A stretch of DNA of 39,722 nt, from the NCBI GenBank assembly GCA_948441955.1, contig CAOJQZ010000013.1, positions 1-39,722 of the forward strand, written 5' to 3'. The notes beneath the pieces are model-generated. The model saw only the letters and a list, made by a program, of their open reading frames with translations, did no database searches and was not told the origin of the DNA. A program made the position numbers and the translations under genes. Below, piece after piece: positions 24,586 to 33,182 of the stretch. The first letter of the stretch is position 1, and every line of letters starts with the position of its first letter. Origin of the DNA: an uncultured Lachnospiraceae bacterium (lineage in GTDB: Bacteria > Bacillota > Clostridia > Lachnospirales > Lachnospiraceae).

Positions 24586-25755
24586 ATGCCGCAGGTAAAA
24601 TACGTTGATCGTAAAAACACAAACTGTAACAAATGGGATGCACAGACCGGAATGTTCGGCGAGGAGGGACTTCTGCCCTTATGGGTGGCCGACATGGACT
24701 TTCAGGCCCCGGACTGTGTCTTAAAGTCTTTAAGTGATTATGTATCCAAGGGAGTTTTTGGTTACTATAAGATTCCTGATTCCTATTATCATGCCTTTAT
24801 AAACTGGGAGAAAGAACATCATTCCTATCAGGTCCGTAAAGAATGGCTCCGCTTCTCGCCGGGAGTTGTGGCTGGCTTTAACTGGATTACTCAGTTTATC
24901 ACAAAGCCAGAGGACGCTGTCATTGTCCTGACTCCGGTATATTATCCTTTTCTTCATGCGGTTGAAAACAATCGACGACGCCTGATTACTTCCGATCTAA
25001 TCAATACAGACGGGGTATATACCATTAATTTTCAGGATTTTGAACAGAAAATCATAGAAAACCATGTGTCTCTTTTCATCCTCTGCTCTCCCCATAATCC
25101 GGCCGGACGGGTCTGGAGCCGGGATGAGCTGAAAAGGCTGCTTGATATCTGCCGAAAACACAATGTATTTGTCATTTCCGATGAGATTCACCAGGATCTT
25201 ACCTTTCAGGGACACACACATATTCCGTCCTTTACCGCAGGCGCTTATGACGATATGATGATTACCGTTACCGCGCCTTCCAAAACTTTTAACCTTGCAG
25301 GATGCCAGAATTCTGTCATTATCATTCCAGATGAAGCCCTTCGGAAAAAATGGGACGAATATATTACCGGAATCCGGGTTTTAAGCGGCAACGCTTTCGG
25401 ATATGTGGCTGCAGAGGCCGCCTATACGGGCGGCCGCCAGTGGTTTGAGGAAGTGAAGGAAATCATTTACGGAAACTACCTGCTTGTAAAGGATACCTTT
25501 GCAATGGAGCTTCCTGAGGTTATTGTCTCACCCCTTGAAGGAACCTATCTTTGCTGGTTCAATATGAAGGCATATGTAAAACCGGAGGATATGAAAGAAT
25601 TTATGCAGAAAAAATGCCGGCTGGCGCTGGACTACGGCGACTGGTTCGGGGGAGAGCGCTTCGCATCCTTTGCGAGAATGAATCTTGCAACCTCCAGGGA
25701 AAATGTGGAGAAGGCTGTTCATGCTATTGTCCGGGAATGTAAACAGAGCGTATAG
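24586..25755 (+). CDS. MalY/PatB family PLP-dependent C-S lyase
   Basis: 389 residues, fold-type I aminotransferase-like enzyme. Motifs: PLWVADMDFQAP near the N-terminus (31-42, characteristic of MalY/PatB), SPHNPAGRVW at 168-177, DEIHQDL at 199-205 and the PLP Lys233 in VTAPSKTFNLAG. Members cleave cystathionine or other cysteine S-conjugates to pyruvate, ammonia and a thiol; some only aminotransfer. The start follows AGGAGG by nine bases; the longer frame upstream begins before the promoter. Single-gene unit ending in a strong terminator. Confidence 0.92.
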   Translation: MPQVKYVDRKNTNCNKWDAQTGMFGEEGLLPLWVADMDFQAPDCVLKSLSDYVSKGVFGYYKIPDSYYHAFINWEKEHHSYQVRKEWLRFSPGVVAGFNWITQFITKPEDAVIVLTPVYYPFLHAVENNRRRLITSDLINTDGVYTINFQDFEQKIIENHVSLFILCSPHNPAGRVWSRDELKRLLDICRKHNVFVISDEIHQDLTFQGHTHIPSFTAGAYDDMMITVTAPSKTFNLAGCQNSVIIIPDEALRKKWDEYITGIRVLSGNAFGYVAAEAAYTGGRQWFEEVKEIIYGNYLLVKDTFAMELPEVIVSPLEGTYLCWFNMKAYVKPEDMKEFMQKKCRLALDYGDWFGGERFASFARMNLATSRENVEKAVHAIVRECKQSV

Positions 25756-25757
25756 AT

Positions 25758-25805
25758 AAAAGGAACAGTCCGTATGCAGGCCGACCTGCACGGACTGTTC
25801 CTTTT
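25758..25805. terminator. Strong bidirectional terminator between the PatB and PurF-like genes
   Basis: A 15-bp outer stem (25758-25772 with 25791-25805) plus an inner GCAGG/CCTGC stem, bounded by A's and T's, ends both convergent transcripts. It closes the T-box operon on the minus strand. Confidence 0.9.
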
Positions 25806-25827
25806 GTGTAAAAATATTCATTCTCTG

Positions 25828-27240
25828 CTATTCTTTCCCGTTAAAACAATACGTACAAATTTTACAGGGTTCTATCCCGATGGACTCAAGCAGATCATCC
25901 AGTCTATGGAACCGAAGGGAGGTAAAGTTCTGCTGCTTTCTGATATCCTCTATCATCTGCGCATATTTACAGGAGCATGGATCTGCGTACTCGTCAAGCA
26001 CCTCCTGAGGACAGTCCTCACCCTCCCTCTTCTTAATCATCTGTCTTGTGATCAGCTCCATCTCTGTTTTAGAGCGTGAAAAATTCAAATACCTGCATCC
26101 GTAAAGAAGAGGCGGACATGCCGGCCGGACATGTACCTCCTTTGCTCCGCTGTTATATAAAAATTCTGTGGTTTCCCGAAGCTGGGTGCCACGGACAATA
26201 GAATCATCTATGAGCAGAAGTTTTTTGTTTTCGATAAGGGCATGTACCGGTATCAGCTTCATGCGGGCAATCAGATTCCGTTGATTCTGGTTGGTGGGCA
26301 TGAAGGAACGGGGCCAGGTAGGCGTATACTTTATAAACGGCCTTGCATATGGAATGCCGGACTCGTTGGCGTATCCAATTGCATGCGCAATACCGGAATC
26401 CGGCACGCCTGCCACAATATCAGGATTCACACTGTCCCCGTCCCGCTTTGCAAGCATGCTTCCGCATTTGTATCGCATCTCTTCTACATTCACGCCTTCA
26501 TAGGAGGATGTAGGATATCCGTAATATACCCACAAAAAGGAGCATATCCGCATTTCCTTCCGGGGAGCGCTTAATGTCTCCACACCCTCCGGTGTGATAA
26601 ACGTAATCTCAGAGGGCCCCAGCTCTCTGTAATCTGTATACCCCAGATTGATATATGCGTGACTTTCAAAGGATATACAATGGGCTCCTTCCTTTCTTCC
26701 TATTACAAGAGGAGTCCTTCCGTATCGGTCCCTGGCCGCATAAATACCGTCCTTTGTCAAAACCAAAAGGGTCATGGAGCCTTCTACAAGCTCCTGCACA
26801 TACTTGATTCCTTCCAAAATAGAGTCCTTCTCGCAGATTAACGCCGCAATCAGCTCCGTAATATTAATCTGTCCGTTGGTCATCTCCTGAAAATGAGAAC
26901 GGGCATTCTCATACAGCCTGTTCTGAAGCTCTTCGTAATTATTTACCTTGCCCACAGTTGTAATCGCAAAGCTTCCAAGCTTCGATCGAATCAAAAGAGG
27001 CTGGGGTTCAAAATCAGAAATACATCCGATTCCCAAATGACCCTCCATCTCTCCCACATCACGGTCAAATTTCGTACGGAACGGAGAATTCTCAATATTA
27101 TGAATGGCGCGGTTAAAACCACCCTCGCCGTAAACCGCCATTCCGCCTCTTCTTGTTCCCAGATGTGAATGGTAATCTACTCCGTAAAATAACTCCAATA
27201 CACAGTCTTCCTTTGATGCTACTCCAAAAAAGCCTCCCAT
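25828..27240 (-). CDS. PurF-like protein with degenerate glutaminase domain
   Basis: 470 residues colinear with class II amidophosphoribosyltransferase. The N-terminus is MGGFFGV where PurF has MCGIVGI, so the catalytic Cys is Gly2. The glutamine-holding Arg motif is replaced by GIGCISDFEPQ, and the HNGNL oxyanion motif by TVGKVNN. The phosphoribosyltransferase half keeps GVPDSG and the PRPP loop LLLIDDSIVRGT (341-352). Cys233, Cys382, Cys462 and Cys465 match positions that bind 4Fe-4S in Bacillus-type PurF. The start is secure (AGGAG seven bases upstream), so the missing Cys is not a mis-start. It cannot use glutamine as PurF does; it may use ammonia, regulate, or do something else. Last gene of the aspS2-gatCAB operon. 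Confidence 0.88.
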   Translation of the reverse strand: MGGFFGVASKEDCVLELFYGVDYHSHLGTRRGGMAVYGEGGFNRAIHNIENSPFRTKFDRDVGEMEGHLGIGCISDFEPQPLLIRSKLGSFAITTVGKVNNYEELQNRLYENARSHFQEMTNGQINITELIAALICEKDSILEGIKYVQELVEGSMTLLVLTKDGIYAARDRYGRTPLVIGRKEGAHCISFESHAYINLGYTDYRELGPSEITFITPEGVETLSAPRKEMRICSFLWVYYGYPTSSYEGVNVEEMRYKCGSMLAKRDGDSVNPDIVAGVPDSGIAHAIGYANESGIPYARPFIKYTPTWPRSFMPTNQNQRNLIARMKLIPVHALIENKKLLLIDDSIVRGTQLRETTEFLYNSGAKEVHVRPACPPLLYGCRYLNFSRSKTEMELITRQMIKKREGEDCPQEVLDEYADPCSCKYAQMIEDIRKQQNFTSLRFHRLDDLLESIGIEPCKICTYCFNGKE

Positions 27241-27278
27241 GTGACTTCTCCTTTCTCTACAAGCATTATTGTTCTGGC

Positions 27279-27309
27279 TTATAACAGGCGGCAGATCCGC
27301 CTGTTATAA
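27279..27309. other. 13-bp perfect hairpin overlapping the gatB stop
   Basis: Stem 27279-27291 with 27297-27309, five-base loop, no T-run on either side. It covers the last two codons and stop of gatB and could mark an mRNA processing or stability point ahead of the PurF-like gene. Confidence 0.7.
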
Positions 27310-28734
27310 TAGTTCCCTTAATTTCTTATGGACCATGCCGGGGTCCGCTTTCCCCTTCATGGCCTTCATAGTCTGTCCTACAAGGGATCCGAGCGCTTTC
27401 TCTTTCCCTCCTTTATAGTCTACTACAGCCCGTGGATTTTCGGCAATAACTTTTTGCAGTACTTTTAGAAGTTCTCCTTCGTCGCTTACGTTTCCCAGAC
27501 CCTGTTCTTCTACGTATCTGCCCGGTTCTATGTCCTGTGTAAATATTTTTTCAAATACTGCTTTTGCCACGGAGCTGTTAATAATACCGCTTTCTGTAAG
27601 CTCTATAAGCTTTGCCAGGTGCTTTGGCGAAAAGGAAATCTCCTCCGGCTCCATACCATGTTCTTTTAAAAGACGCATCGTTTCAACCATAAGCCAGTTG
27701 GATACCTTCTTTGGTTTTTTGCAGATAGCGGAAGTCTCCTCGAAAATAGACGCCATATGCCTGGAGGACGTAATAATTTCCGCATCATACCGGGGAATAT
27801 CAAACTCTTTTTCATATCTTTTCAGCTTTTCTTCTCTCATCTCCGGCTGTTTTCCCGCGATCCTCTCAAGCCATTCTCCGTCAATTACGACAGGCACAAG
27901 ATCCGGATCCGGAAAATAGCGATAGTCTTTCGCATCCTCCTTCGAACGCATAGCCTGAGAATACTCCTTGTTATCATCCCACCGTCTTGTCTCCTGCACC
28001 ACTTTTTTTCCTGCCTCCAACAGTTCAATCTGACGGGAACGCTCCCCTTCAATTGCTCTGGAAATAGCCTTAAAGGAATTCAGATTTTTCATTTCAGTTC
28101 TTGTCCCATACTCCTTGGTCCCCATTTCTCTCACGGACAGGTTCACGTCTGCTCTCATAGATCCTTCCTCAAGCCTGCAGTCTGAGGCCCCCAGATACTG
28201 AATAATCGTCCGAAGTTTTTCCAGATATGCGATCACCTCGTCAGAAGAACACATATCCGGCTCCGATACAATTTCCACAAGGGGTACGCCGCTCCGGTTA
28301 TAGTCCACAAGAGAAGTATCATCCCATTCATCATGAATCAGCTTCCCCGCGTCCTCCTCCATATGCATCTCACGAATACGGATTTTTTTCTTCACGCCGC
28401 CTGTATCGATTTCCACATAACCGTTTTTTGCTATAGGCAGATAAAGCTGAGAAATCTGATAGTTCTGGGGATTATCCGGATAGAAATAATTCTTCCTGTC
28501 AAACCTACACACCCTTGTAATCTCACAGTTCGCTGCAAGTCCGATTGCCGCCGCATACTCCACAACCTGTTTATTAAGGACTGGAAGAGCTCCGGGCATT
28601 CCGGTACATACCGGACAGGTATGCGTATTGGGCGCGCCGCCGAACTCCGTACTGCAGGAACAGAAAATCTTTGTTTTTGTCGCAAGCTCCACATGCACCT
28701 CCAGCCCGATTACTGTCTCATACTGCTTTGCCAT
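27304..28734 (-). CDS. gatB: Asp-tRNA(Asn)/Glu-tRNA(Gln) amidotransferase subunit B
   Basis: 476 residues, the usual size. The GatB/E N-terminal domain begins YETVIGLEVHVEL and has the signatures CSTEFGGAPNTHTCPVC and DYNRSGVPLVEIVSEPD. The C-terminal YqeY-like domain ends with GSLVGQTMKAMKGKADPGMVHKKL, which binds the tRNA elbow. GatB phosphorylates the mischarged aminoacyl-tRNA and receives ammonia through a channel from GatA. Its start overlaps the end of gatA by 17 bases, with GGAGGAGGAG just upstream. Confidence 0.97.
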   Translation of the reverse strand: MAKQYETVIGLEVHVELATKTKIFCSCSTEFGGAPNTHTCPVCTGMPGALPVLNKQVVEYAAAIGLAANCEITRVCRFDRKNYFYPDNPQNYQISQLYLPIAKNGYVEIDTGGVKKKIRIREMHMEEDAGKLIHDEWDDTSLVDYNRSGVPLVEIVSEPDMCSSDEVIAYLEKLRTIIQYLGASDCRLEEGSMRADVNLSVREMGTKEYGTRTEMKNLNSFKAISRAIEGERSRQIELLEAGKKVVQETRRWDDNKEYSQAMRSKEDAKDYRYFPDPDLVPVVIDGEWLERIAGKQPEMREEKLKRYEKEFDIPRYDAEIITSSRHMASIFEETSAICKKPKKVSNWLMVETMRLLKEHGMEPEEISFSPKHLAKLIELTESGIINSSVAKAVFEKIFTQDIEPGRYVEEQGLGNVSDEGELLKVLQKVIAENPRAVVDYKGGKEKALGSLVGQTMKAMKGKADPGMVHKKLRELL

Positions 28735-30217
28735 TCCTACTCTCCTCCTCCCGCTCCTTTTTCACAAACTTTGGTCTTTCATATGTCCTTGTCTGCTCAT
28801 ATGCATAAGCTGCGCGGAACAGCTTTGCTTCGTCAAAACAGCTTCCAATCATCTGCATTCCTACAGGAAGCCCTTTGGAATCCGTCCCCACCGGAATACT
28901 AATTCCCGGAAGTCCGGCCAGGTTCACAGAAACAGTATAAATATCACCAAGATACATTTTCAGCGGATCGCTTAGGCTTGCACCAAGCTTCGGCGCTGTT
29001 GTGGGCGCCGCCGGAGCAAGGATAACATCGTATTTTTCAAACGCTTTATCAAATGCCTTCTTAATCAGCGCCTTTGTCTTAAGGGCTTTCAGATAATATG
29101 CATCGTAGTAACCGGAGCTTAAGACAAAAGCGCCGAGCATAATTCTCCGCTTCACCTCCGCCCCAAAGCCCTCGCTCCTGCTCTTCTTGTACATATTGTG
29201 AAGCCCTTCATATTCCTGTGTACGGTAACCGTATTTTACTCCGTCAAAGCGGGACAGGTTCGAGCTGGCTTCTGCAGAAGCGATAACATAATATGCCGGA
29301 ATCGCATACTTAACAAGACTCAAATCAAATGATTCTACAATAGCCCCCTTCTCCTCCAGTACCTCCGCTGCCTGCAGAATATGTGCTTTTACCTCCCTAT
29401 CCAGACCCTCTGTGAAATAATCCTGGGGAATCCCGATTTTCATTCCTTTTACATCATCTACAAGGGCGCCTGTAAAATCACAGGCTCCTCTGTGCATAGA
29501 GGTACTGTCCTTCGAATCATGAGAGGCGATTGCCTCAAGAATCACCGCGCAGTCTGTCACATCCCTTGCTACAGGTCCAATTTGGTCAAGGGAGGATCCA
29601 TATGCAACCAGACCGTAACGGGACACTGTTCCATAGGTGGGCTTAATCCCCACCACGCCGCAGTAGGCGCTTGGCTGTCTGATGGATCCGCCGGTATCCG
29701 TTCCAAGTGCAAACGCACATTCTTCCGCCGCCACTGCCGCGCAGGAACCGCCTGAGGATCCTCCTGGAGCATGTTCCAAATTCCATGGGTTTCTTGTCAC
29801 TCCAAAATAGGAGGTTTCTGTGGTACTTCCCATTGCAAATTCGTCCATATTTGTTTTTCCGATGACTACAGCGCCGGCAGCTTCAAGAATCCTTACTGCC
29901 TCTGCTGTAAAGGAGGGTTTGAAATTCTTAAGCATCCTGGAACCGCAGGTAGTAACCATATCCTCCGTGCAAAGATTGTCCTTCACTGCCACAGGGACGC
30001 CTGCAAGAGGACCGTTTAGCTGCCCTTTCTCTATTTTTTTCTGAACTTCCCCGGCCCTTTTTACAGCGCCTTCCCGGTCAACGCTCACAAAGCTGCGGAC
30101 GTCTGCCTCAAGCCTGTCGATCTGTGCGAGATAAGCTTTTACAGCCTCCACAGCCGACAGCTCCCTGCCCCTTATCTTTTTTCCCAGCTCTACCGCTGTC
30201 ATACTCGTAATATCCAT
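28718..30217 (-). CDS. gatA: Asp-tRNA(Asn)/Glu-tRNA(Gln) amidotransferase subunit A
   Basis: 499 residues from the chosen start, an amidase-signature glutaminase. The Ser-cisSer-Lys triad is Lys79 (AVKDN), Ser154 (GGSSGGS) and Ser178 (DTGGSIR), the same numbering I recall for the S. aureus enzyme, which supports this start. GGAGGAGG lies a few bases before the ATG at 30217. A longer frame with 41 extra residues reads back into gatC and is not credible. It releases ammonia from glutamine for the GatB site and lies 13 bases after gatC. Confidence 0.97.
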   Translation of the reverse strand: MDITSMTAVELGKKIRGRELSAVEAVKAYLAQIDRLEADVRSFVSVDREGAVKRAGEVQKKIEKGQLNGPLAGVPVAVKDNLCTEDMVTTCGSRMLKNFKPSFTAEAVRILEAAGAVVIGKTNMDEFAMGSTTETSYFGVTRNPWNLEHAPGGSSGGSCAAVAAEECAFALGTDTGGSIRQPSAYCGVVGIKPTYGTVSRYGLVAYGSSLDQIGPVARDVTDCAVILEAIASHDSKDSTSMHRGACDFTGALVDDVKGMKIGIPQDYFTEGLDREVKAHILQAAEVLEEKGAIVESFDLSLVKYAIPAYYVIASAEASSNLSRFDGVKYGYRTQEYEGLHNMYKKSRSEGFGAEVKRRIMLGAFVLSSGYYDAYYLKALKTKALIKKAFDKAFEKYDVILAPAAPTTAPKLGASLSDPLKMYLGDIYTVSVNLAGLPGISIPVGTDSKGLPVGMQMIGSCFDEAKLFRAAYAYEQTRTYERPKFVKKEREEESRNGKAV

Positions 30218-30230
30218 TTCCGGCCTCCTC

Positions 30231-30524
30231 CTATCCAATGGTTTTAGGTACCTTAAAGCTGTCGTTCTTCCTAAGAGGTGCGTTAGCCAGTGTGCCGGCA
30301 CTTCCGTCTCCGTTTGTGACAATGTCCTCCCGGAATACATTTTCTACAGGAAACACATGGGACATAGGCTCTACCCCTTCTGTGTCCAATTCATTTAAGG
30401 TATCGATATAGTCCAGCATTTTCTCCATGTCGGCTTTTGCATCCTGCTTTTCCTGCTCCGTTAATTCAAGCTTTGCAAGAATACTGACATATTCAATTGT
30501 TTCATCTGATATTTTACTTCCCAT
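30231..30524 (-). CDS. gatC: Asp-tRNA(Asn)/Glu-tRNA(Gln) amidotransferase subunit C
   Basis: 97 residues. Typical GatC pattern: an N-terminal helix (ISDETIEYVSILAKLELTEQ), a second helix with MEKMLDYIDTLNELDTEGVEP, then the MSHVFPVENVFREDIV belt that wraps the GatA-GatB interface. Its ATG shares one base with the stop of the zinc-ribbon gene (TAATG), so the two are likely translationally coupled. Confidence 0.95.
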   Translation of the reverse strand: MGSKISDETIEYVSILAKLELTEQEKQDAKADMEKMLDYIDTLNELDTEGVEPMSHVFPVENVFREDIVTNGDGSAGTLANAPLRKNDSFKVPKTIG

Positions 30525-31477
30525 TATTCGTCCTCTTCTTCTAAATAATAAATATAGTACCCTAAATAATTCACAGAGCTGATTACCTCGCTGGGCGTAA
30601 GTGTAAGCTCAATGGCGTCGCCTTCTTCAAAACTGATCTGTGCATTTTCCGGGATGACAAGATTCCTGTATCCGCTTTTTCCGTCAGCAGACAGATACAT
30701 GAATCTGCTTTCACAACTATCGCCCTCCCTGTCATATACAATCAGCGTAACTCCTCCGATTCCTTTCACAACTTCCAGATCATATACGCCAGCTTCAAAG
30801 TCCTCTCCGGCCTTCCATGTCCTTCTGCTTGAAATATGCACTGGTTCTGTCAGCGGATTGGCTGCCCCATGCATGTCTGCAATCTGTGCATTTTCTGTAG
30901 ACAGCGTGACTGTATTATTATCCTCTGTATCAATTGTCACATATGCTCCGTCATACAGCCTTAAATCATCCAGATAATTCTCTTCTTCCTTACCTGCATA
31001 TTCATATAGATAAATTATATTCTGGTAATCGCTTACATGCACCGTGTCAAAATCGTCCTGTACTTCTGCCGTATACTTCCCCTCCGGTATATGAACCCCT
31101 ACGATATATTCTCCCGGTTCCAGCACATACTCTGCCGTCTCTCCCTCTTCACAAAGCTCCTTCTCCACATCCTCATAAGGATCCCTTGGTTCAGATTGAT
31201 AAGTGTCTCCAGATATTCCTGTTTCTATCCTATATACAATATCCAAGAAAACATCTCTCAATACATTTACTCCCAAAATAAGGAGCAGAACGGCAAAAAG
31301 GATAACCATACCCTTTGTCCGGCGTTTTTTCCGTCCTCCGAAACTGTATTGTCTGTTAGAACTGCTTCGGTTTATTTTATAGCTTTTGTCTGATTTACGA
31401 TTATCAAGACCACACTCTGTACAAATATAGTTCTTATCTAGATTTCCTCCGCATAATGAACATTTTTTTCCCGACAT
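30524..31477 (-). CDS. Zinc-ribbon, single-pass membrane protein of unknown function
   Basis: 317 residues. An N-terminal zinc ribbon (Cys6, Cys9, Cys19, Cys22) is followed by a basic linker (GGRKKRRTK), one membrane helix at about 56-72, and an extracytoplasmic region. That region holds two related beta-rich units built around PGEYIVGVHIPEGKYTAEV (about 122-140) and AGEDFEAGVYDLEVV (about 221-235). The unit resembles the G-x-D-I-P-x-G-x-Y motif found on several Firmicute surface proteins. Topology puts the ribbon inside and the repeats outside. It sits between aspS2 (28-base gap) and gatC (one-base overlap). Function is unknown, and its presence in a tRNA-charging operon is unexpected. Confidence 0.78.
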   Translation of the reverse strand: MSGKKCSLCGGNLDKNYICTECGLDNRKSDKSYKINRSSSNRQYSFGGRKKRRTKGMVILFAVLLLILGVNVLRDVFLDIVYRIETGISGDTYQSEPRDPYEDVEKELCEEGETAEYVLEPGEYIVGVHIPEGKYTAEVQDDFDTVHVSDYQNIIYLYEYAGKEEENYLDDLRLYDGAYVTIDTEDNNTVTLSTENAQIADMHGAANPLTEPVHISSRRTWKAGEDFEAGVYDLEVVKGIGGVTLIVYDREGDSCESRFMYLSADGKSGYRNLVIPENAQISFEEGDAIELTLTPSEVISSVNYLGYYIYYLEEEDE

Positions 31478-31505
31478 ACATAAACCTCTCTCTTCCTATA
31501 TTTTC

Positions 31506-32840
31506 TTACGGCTCCAGTCTGTTCAAATCCCTCGGAAACAGCGTTGTTTCCCTGATATTATCCTCGCCGGCAAGCTGCATTGTGAGGCGCTCAAGGCCAA
31601 TACCAAGCCCCCCGTGAGGCGGCATGCCATATTTGAAGGCGTTAAGATACTGTTCCATGCCGTCCGTCTCCATACCTCTTGATGCAATCTTCTCCATGAG
31701 CATCTGATAATCATGGATCCTCTGTCCGCCGGTTGTAATCTCCATCCCCCGGAACAGAAGATCAAAACTTAAGGTATATCTTGTATCCTCTGGATCATCC
31801 ATCGCATAAAACGGACGCTTCTTTGACGGGTAATGAGTGACAAATATAAAGTCGCTGTCCCATTCTTCCTTTGCATAGCGGCTTATAAGCTGCTCTTCCT
31901 CCGGCTCCAGATCAAAAGGATTCCTCATCCTATGCCCGTATTTTTCAGATATCCTTTCTTTCATCTCACGAAATGGCGCCGCCGGAATCTGATCTGCCTT
32001 TGGAAGTGTAATATCAAGAATCTGAAGCTCACTTTTATATTTCCTCTCCAAAAGCCCCACTGCATACTGAAGATAGCCTGTCTCCATTGCCATGATATCC
32101 TCAAAGCTGTCAATATATCCCATCTCAAGGTCAAGGCTTGTGTATTCATTCAGGTGGCGCTTCGTATTATGTTTTTCTGCGCGGAATACCGGAGCTGTCT
32201 CAAATACCCGGTCAAATACCCCTACCATTATCTGCTTGTAAAACTGGGGGCTCTGGGCCAGCACTGCCGGACGGTGGAAATATGCAAGCTTAAATATATT
32301 CGCTCCTCCTTCCGCCCCTTTCGCCCCTATCTTCGGAGTGTGAATCTCCGTAAATCCCTCTCCATACAGGAAATCACGGAACGCTCTGGTGAGTCCCTCC
32401 TGTATCCGGAATTTTGCCCGCTCTCTGATATTCCGAAGCGTAACAGAACGATAGTTAAGCTTTGCCTCCAAGGAAGTATTCAGCTTCCATTTGGAAACAG
32501 GAAGGGGCATTCCCTCCTCCCTCGGCATACTTAAAATCCTGACCTCTTTCATCTGAATTTCCATATGACCGGGCGCCTTTTCATTTTCCATAAGAGTTCC
32601 TTCTACCTCAATCGCCGCCCCTTCCTTTATATCTTTCAATTTGATATTTGTGTTTCCTCTTTCATATACGCATTGAAGCAGTCCCTCCCGCTTGCGAAGG
32701 ATCACAAATGCCACTGTTCCCATATCGCGGATTGTATGAACAGCGCCGTTTATCTTCACCCGCTGTCCTTCCTTCGCTTTTTCAGATAAGCCGCCGATTT
32801 CCAAAGTCTCTTTTTCTTTTACACCTGTTAAGAATTCCAT
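31506..32840 (-). CDS. aspS2: Archaeal-genre aspartyl-tRNA synthetase, probably non-discriminating
   Basis: 444 residues from ATG 32840 (GGAGG nine bases upstream). An N-terminal OB-fold anticodon domain (GQRVKINGAVHTIRDMG...FVILRKREG) joins directly to the class II core: motif 2 FRAEKHNTKRHLNEYTSLDLE, motif 3 GLGIGLERLTMQL. It lacks the large GAD insertion of bacterial AspRS and so is the archaeal/eukaryotic type. In bacteria such AspRS2 enzymes usually charge both tRNA(Asp) and tRNA(Asn), leaving Asp-tRNA(Asn) for GatCAB. Co-transcription with gatCAB supports that role. A longer frame would start inside the T-box terminator and is rejected. Confidence 0.93.
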   Translation of the reverse strand: MEFLTGVKEKETLEIGGLSEKAKEGQRVKINGAVHTIRDMGTVAFVILRKREGLLQCVYERGNTNIKLKDIKEGAAIEVEGTLMENEKAPGHMEIQMKEVRILSMPREEGMPLPVSKWKLNTSLEAKLNYRSVTLRNIRERAKFRIQEGLTRAFRDFLYGEGFTEIHTPKIGAKGAEGGANIFKLAYFHRPAVLAQSPQFYKQIMVGVFDRVFETAPVFRAEKHNTKRHLNEYTSLDLEMGYIDSFEDIMAMETGYLQYAVGLLERKYKSELQILDITLPKADQIPAAPFREMKERISEKYGHRMRNPFDLEPEEEQLISRYAKEEWDSDFIFVTHYPSKKRPFYAMDDPEDTRYTLSFDLLFRGMEITTGGQRIHDYQMLMEKIASRGMETDGMEQYLNAFKYGMPPHGGLGIGLERLTMQLAGEDNIRETTLFPRDLNRLEP

Positions 32841-32905
32841 ACTCCTGCGCCTCCTTGTAATTAAATTAGATTTTCCCTTCGTAGACAAAGGGCTTCTTCT
32901 GATAT

Positions 32906-32940
32906 AAAAAATCCCGGAATACAACTATTGTATTCCGGGA
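32906..32940 (-). terminator. T-box conditional terminator
   Basis: Perfect 13-bp stem (32912-32924 with 32928-32940), three-base loop, then six T's on the minus strand. Its 5' arm overlaps the antiterminator pairing sequence. It lies 65 bases before the aspS2 start. Confidence 0.95.
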
Positions 32941-33165
32941 CGGATATATCTTTCCAAATTAAAATCCGCGGTACCACCCGCCTTGAACTCGCCTTTGAAT
33001 TCATCTCTTACACTTAACGCGTGCCCACGTACCGGCCTACTTAAGTTCAACCGGCAAGCTCCAGAGTGTTCCCTATTGTTCTTATTCCTCAAGCGGCGCT
33101 CTCAGTCGGTGACGCCTCATTCCTGTCAAGTTCCAAAGAACAGAGTCTCCTTCATTGCTTTATCA
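32906..33165 (-). ncRNA. T-box riboswitch leader of the aspS2-gatCAB operon
   Basis: The minus strand carries the T-box core GGGTGGTACCGCGG (32966-32979). A helix TGTTCTT/AAGAACA (33136-33142 with 33077-33083) in Stem I borders an internal loop ending GGGAACA. That loop places a candidate specifier AAC (Asn) at 33068-33070, overlapped by GAA (33069-33071). A terminator hairpin follows at 32906-32940, and the sequence CGTCCC before it can pair with the T-box GGGTGG to form the antiterminator. Uncharged tRNA would pair its NCCA end with the bulge and allow read-through. T-box identity is firm; the specifier is read by eye. Confidence 0.95.
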
Positions 33166-33182
33166 TTCCAAACTATTTACTT

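Noticed and set aside
27236..27260. Possibility that the PurF-like gene starts elsewhere and really has MCG
   Set aside because: The ATG has AGGAG at the right distance and residues 2-7 (GGFFGV) align with the PurF N-terminus (CGIVGI), so the Cys position is truly Gly.
28333..28902. Plus-strand open frame across the gatA/gatB junction
   Set aside because: Shadow of two overlapping, well-recognised genes.
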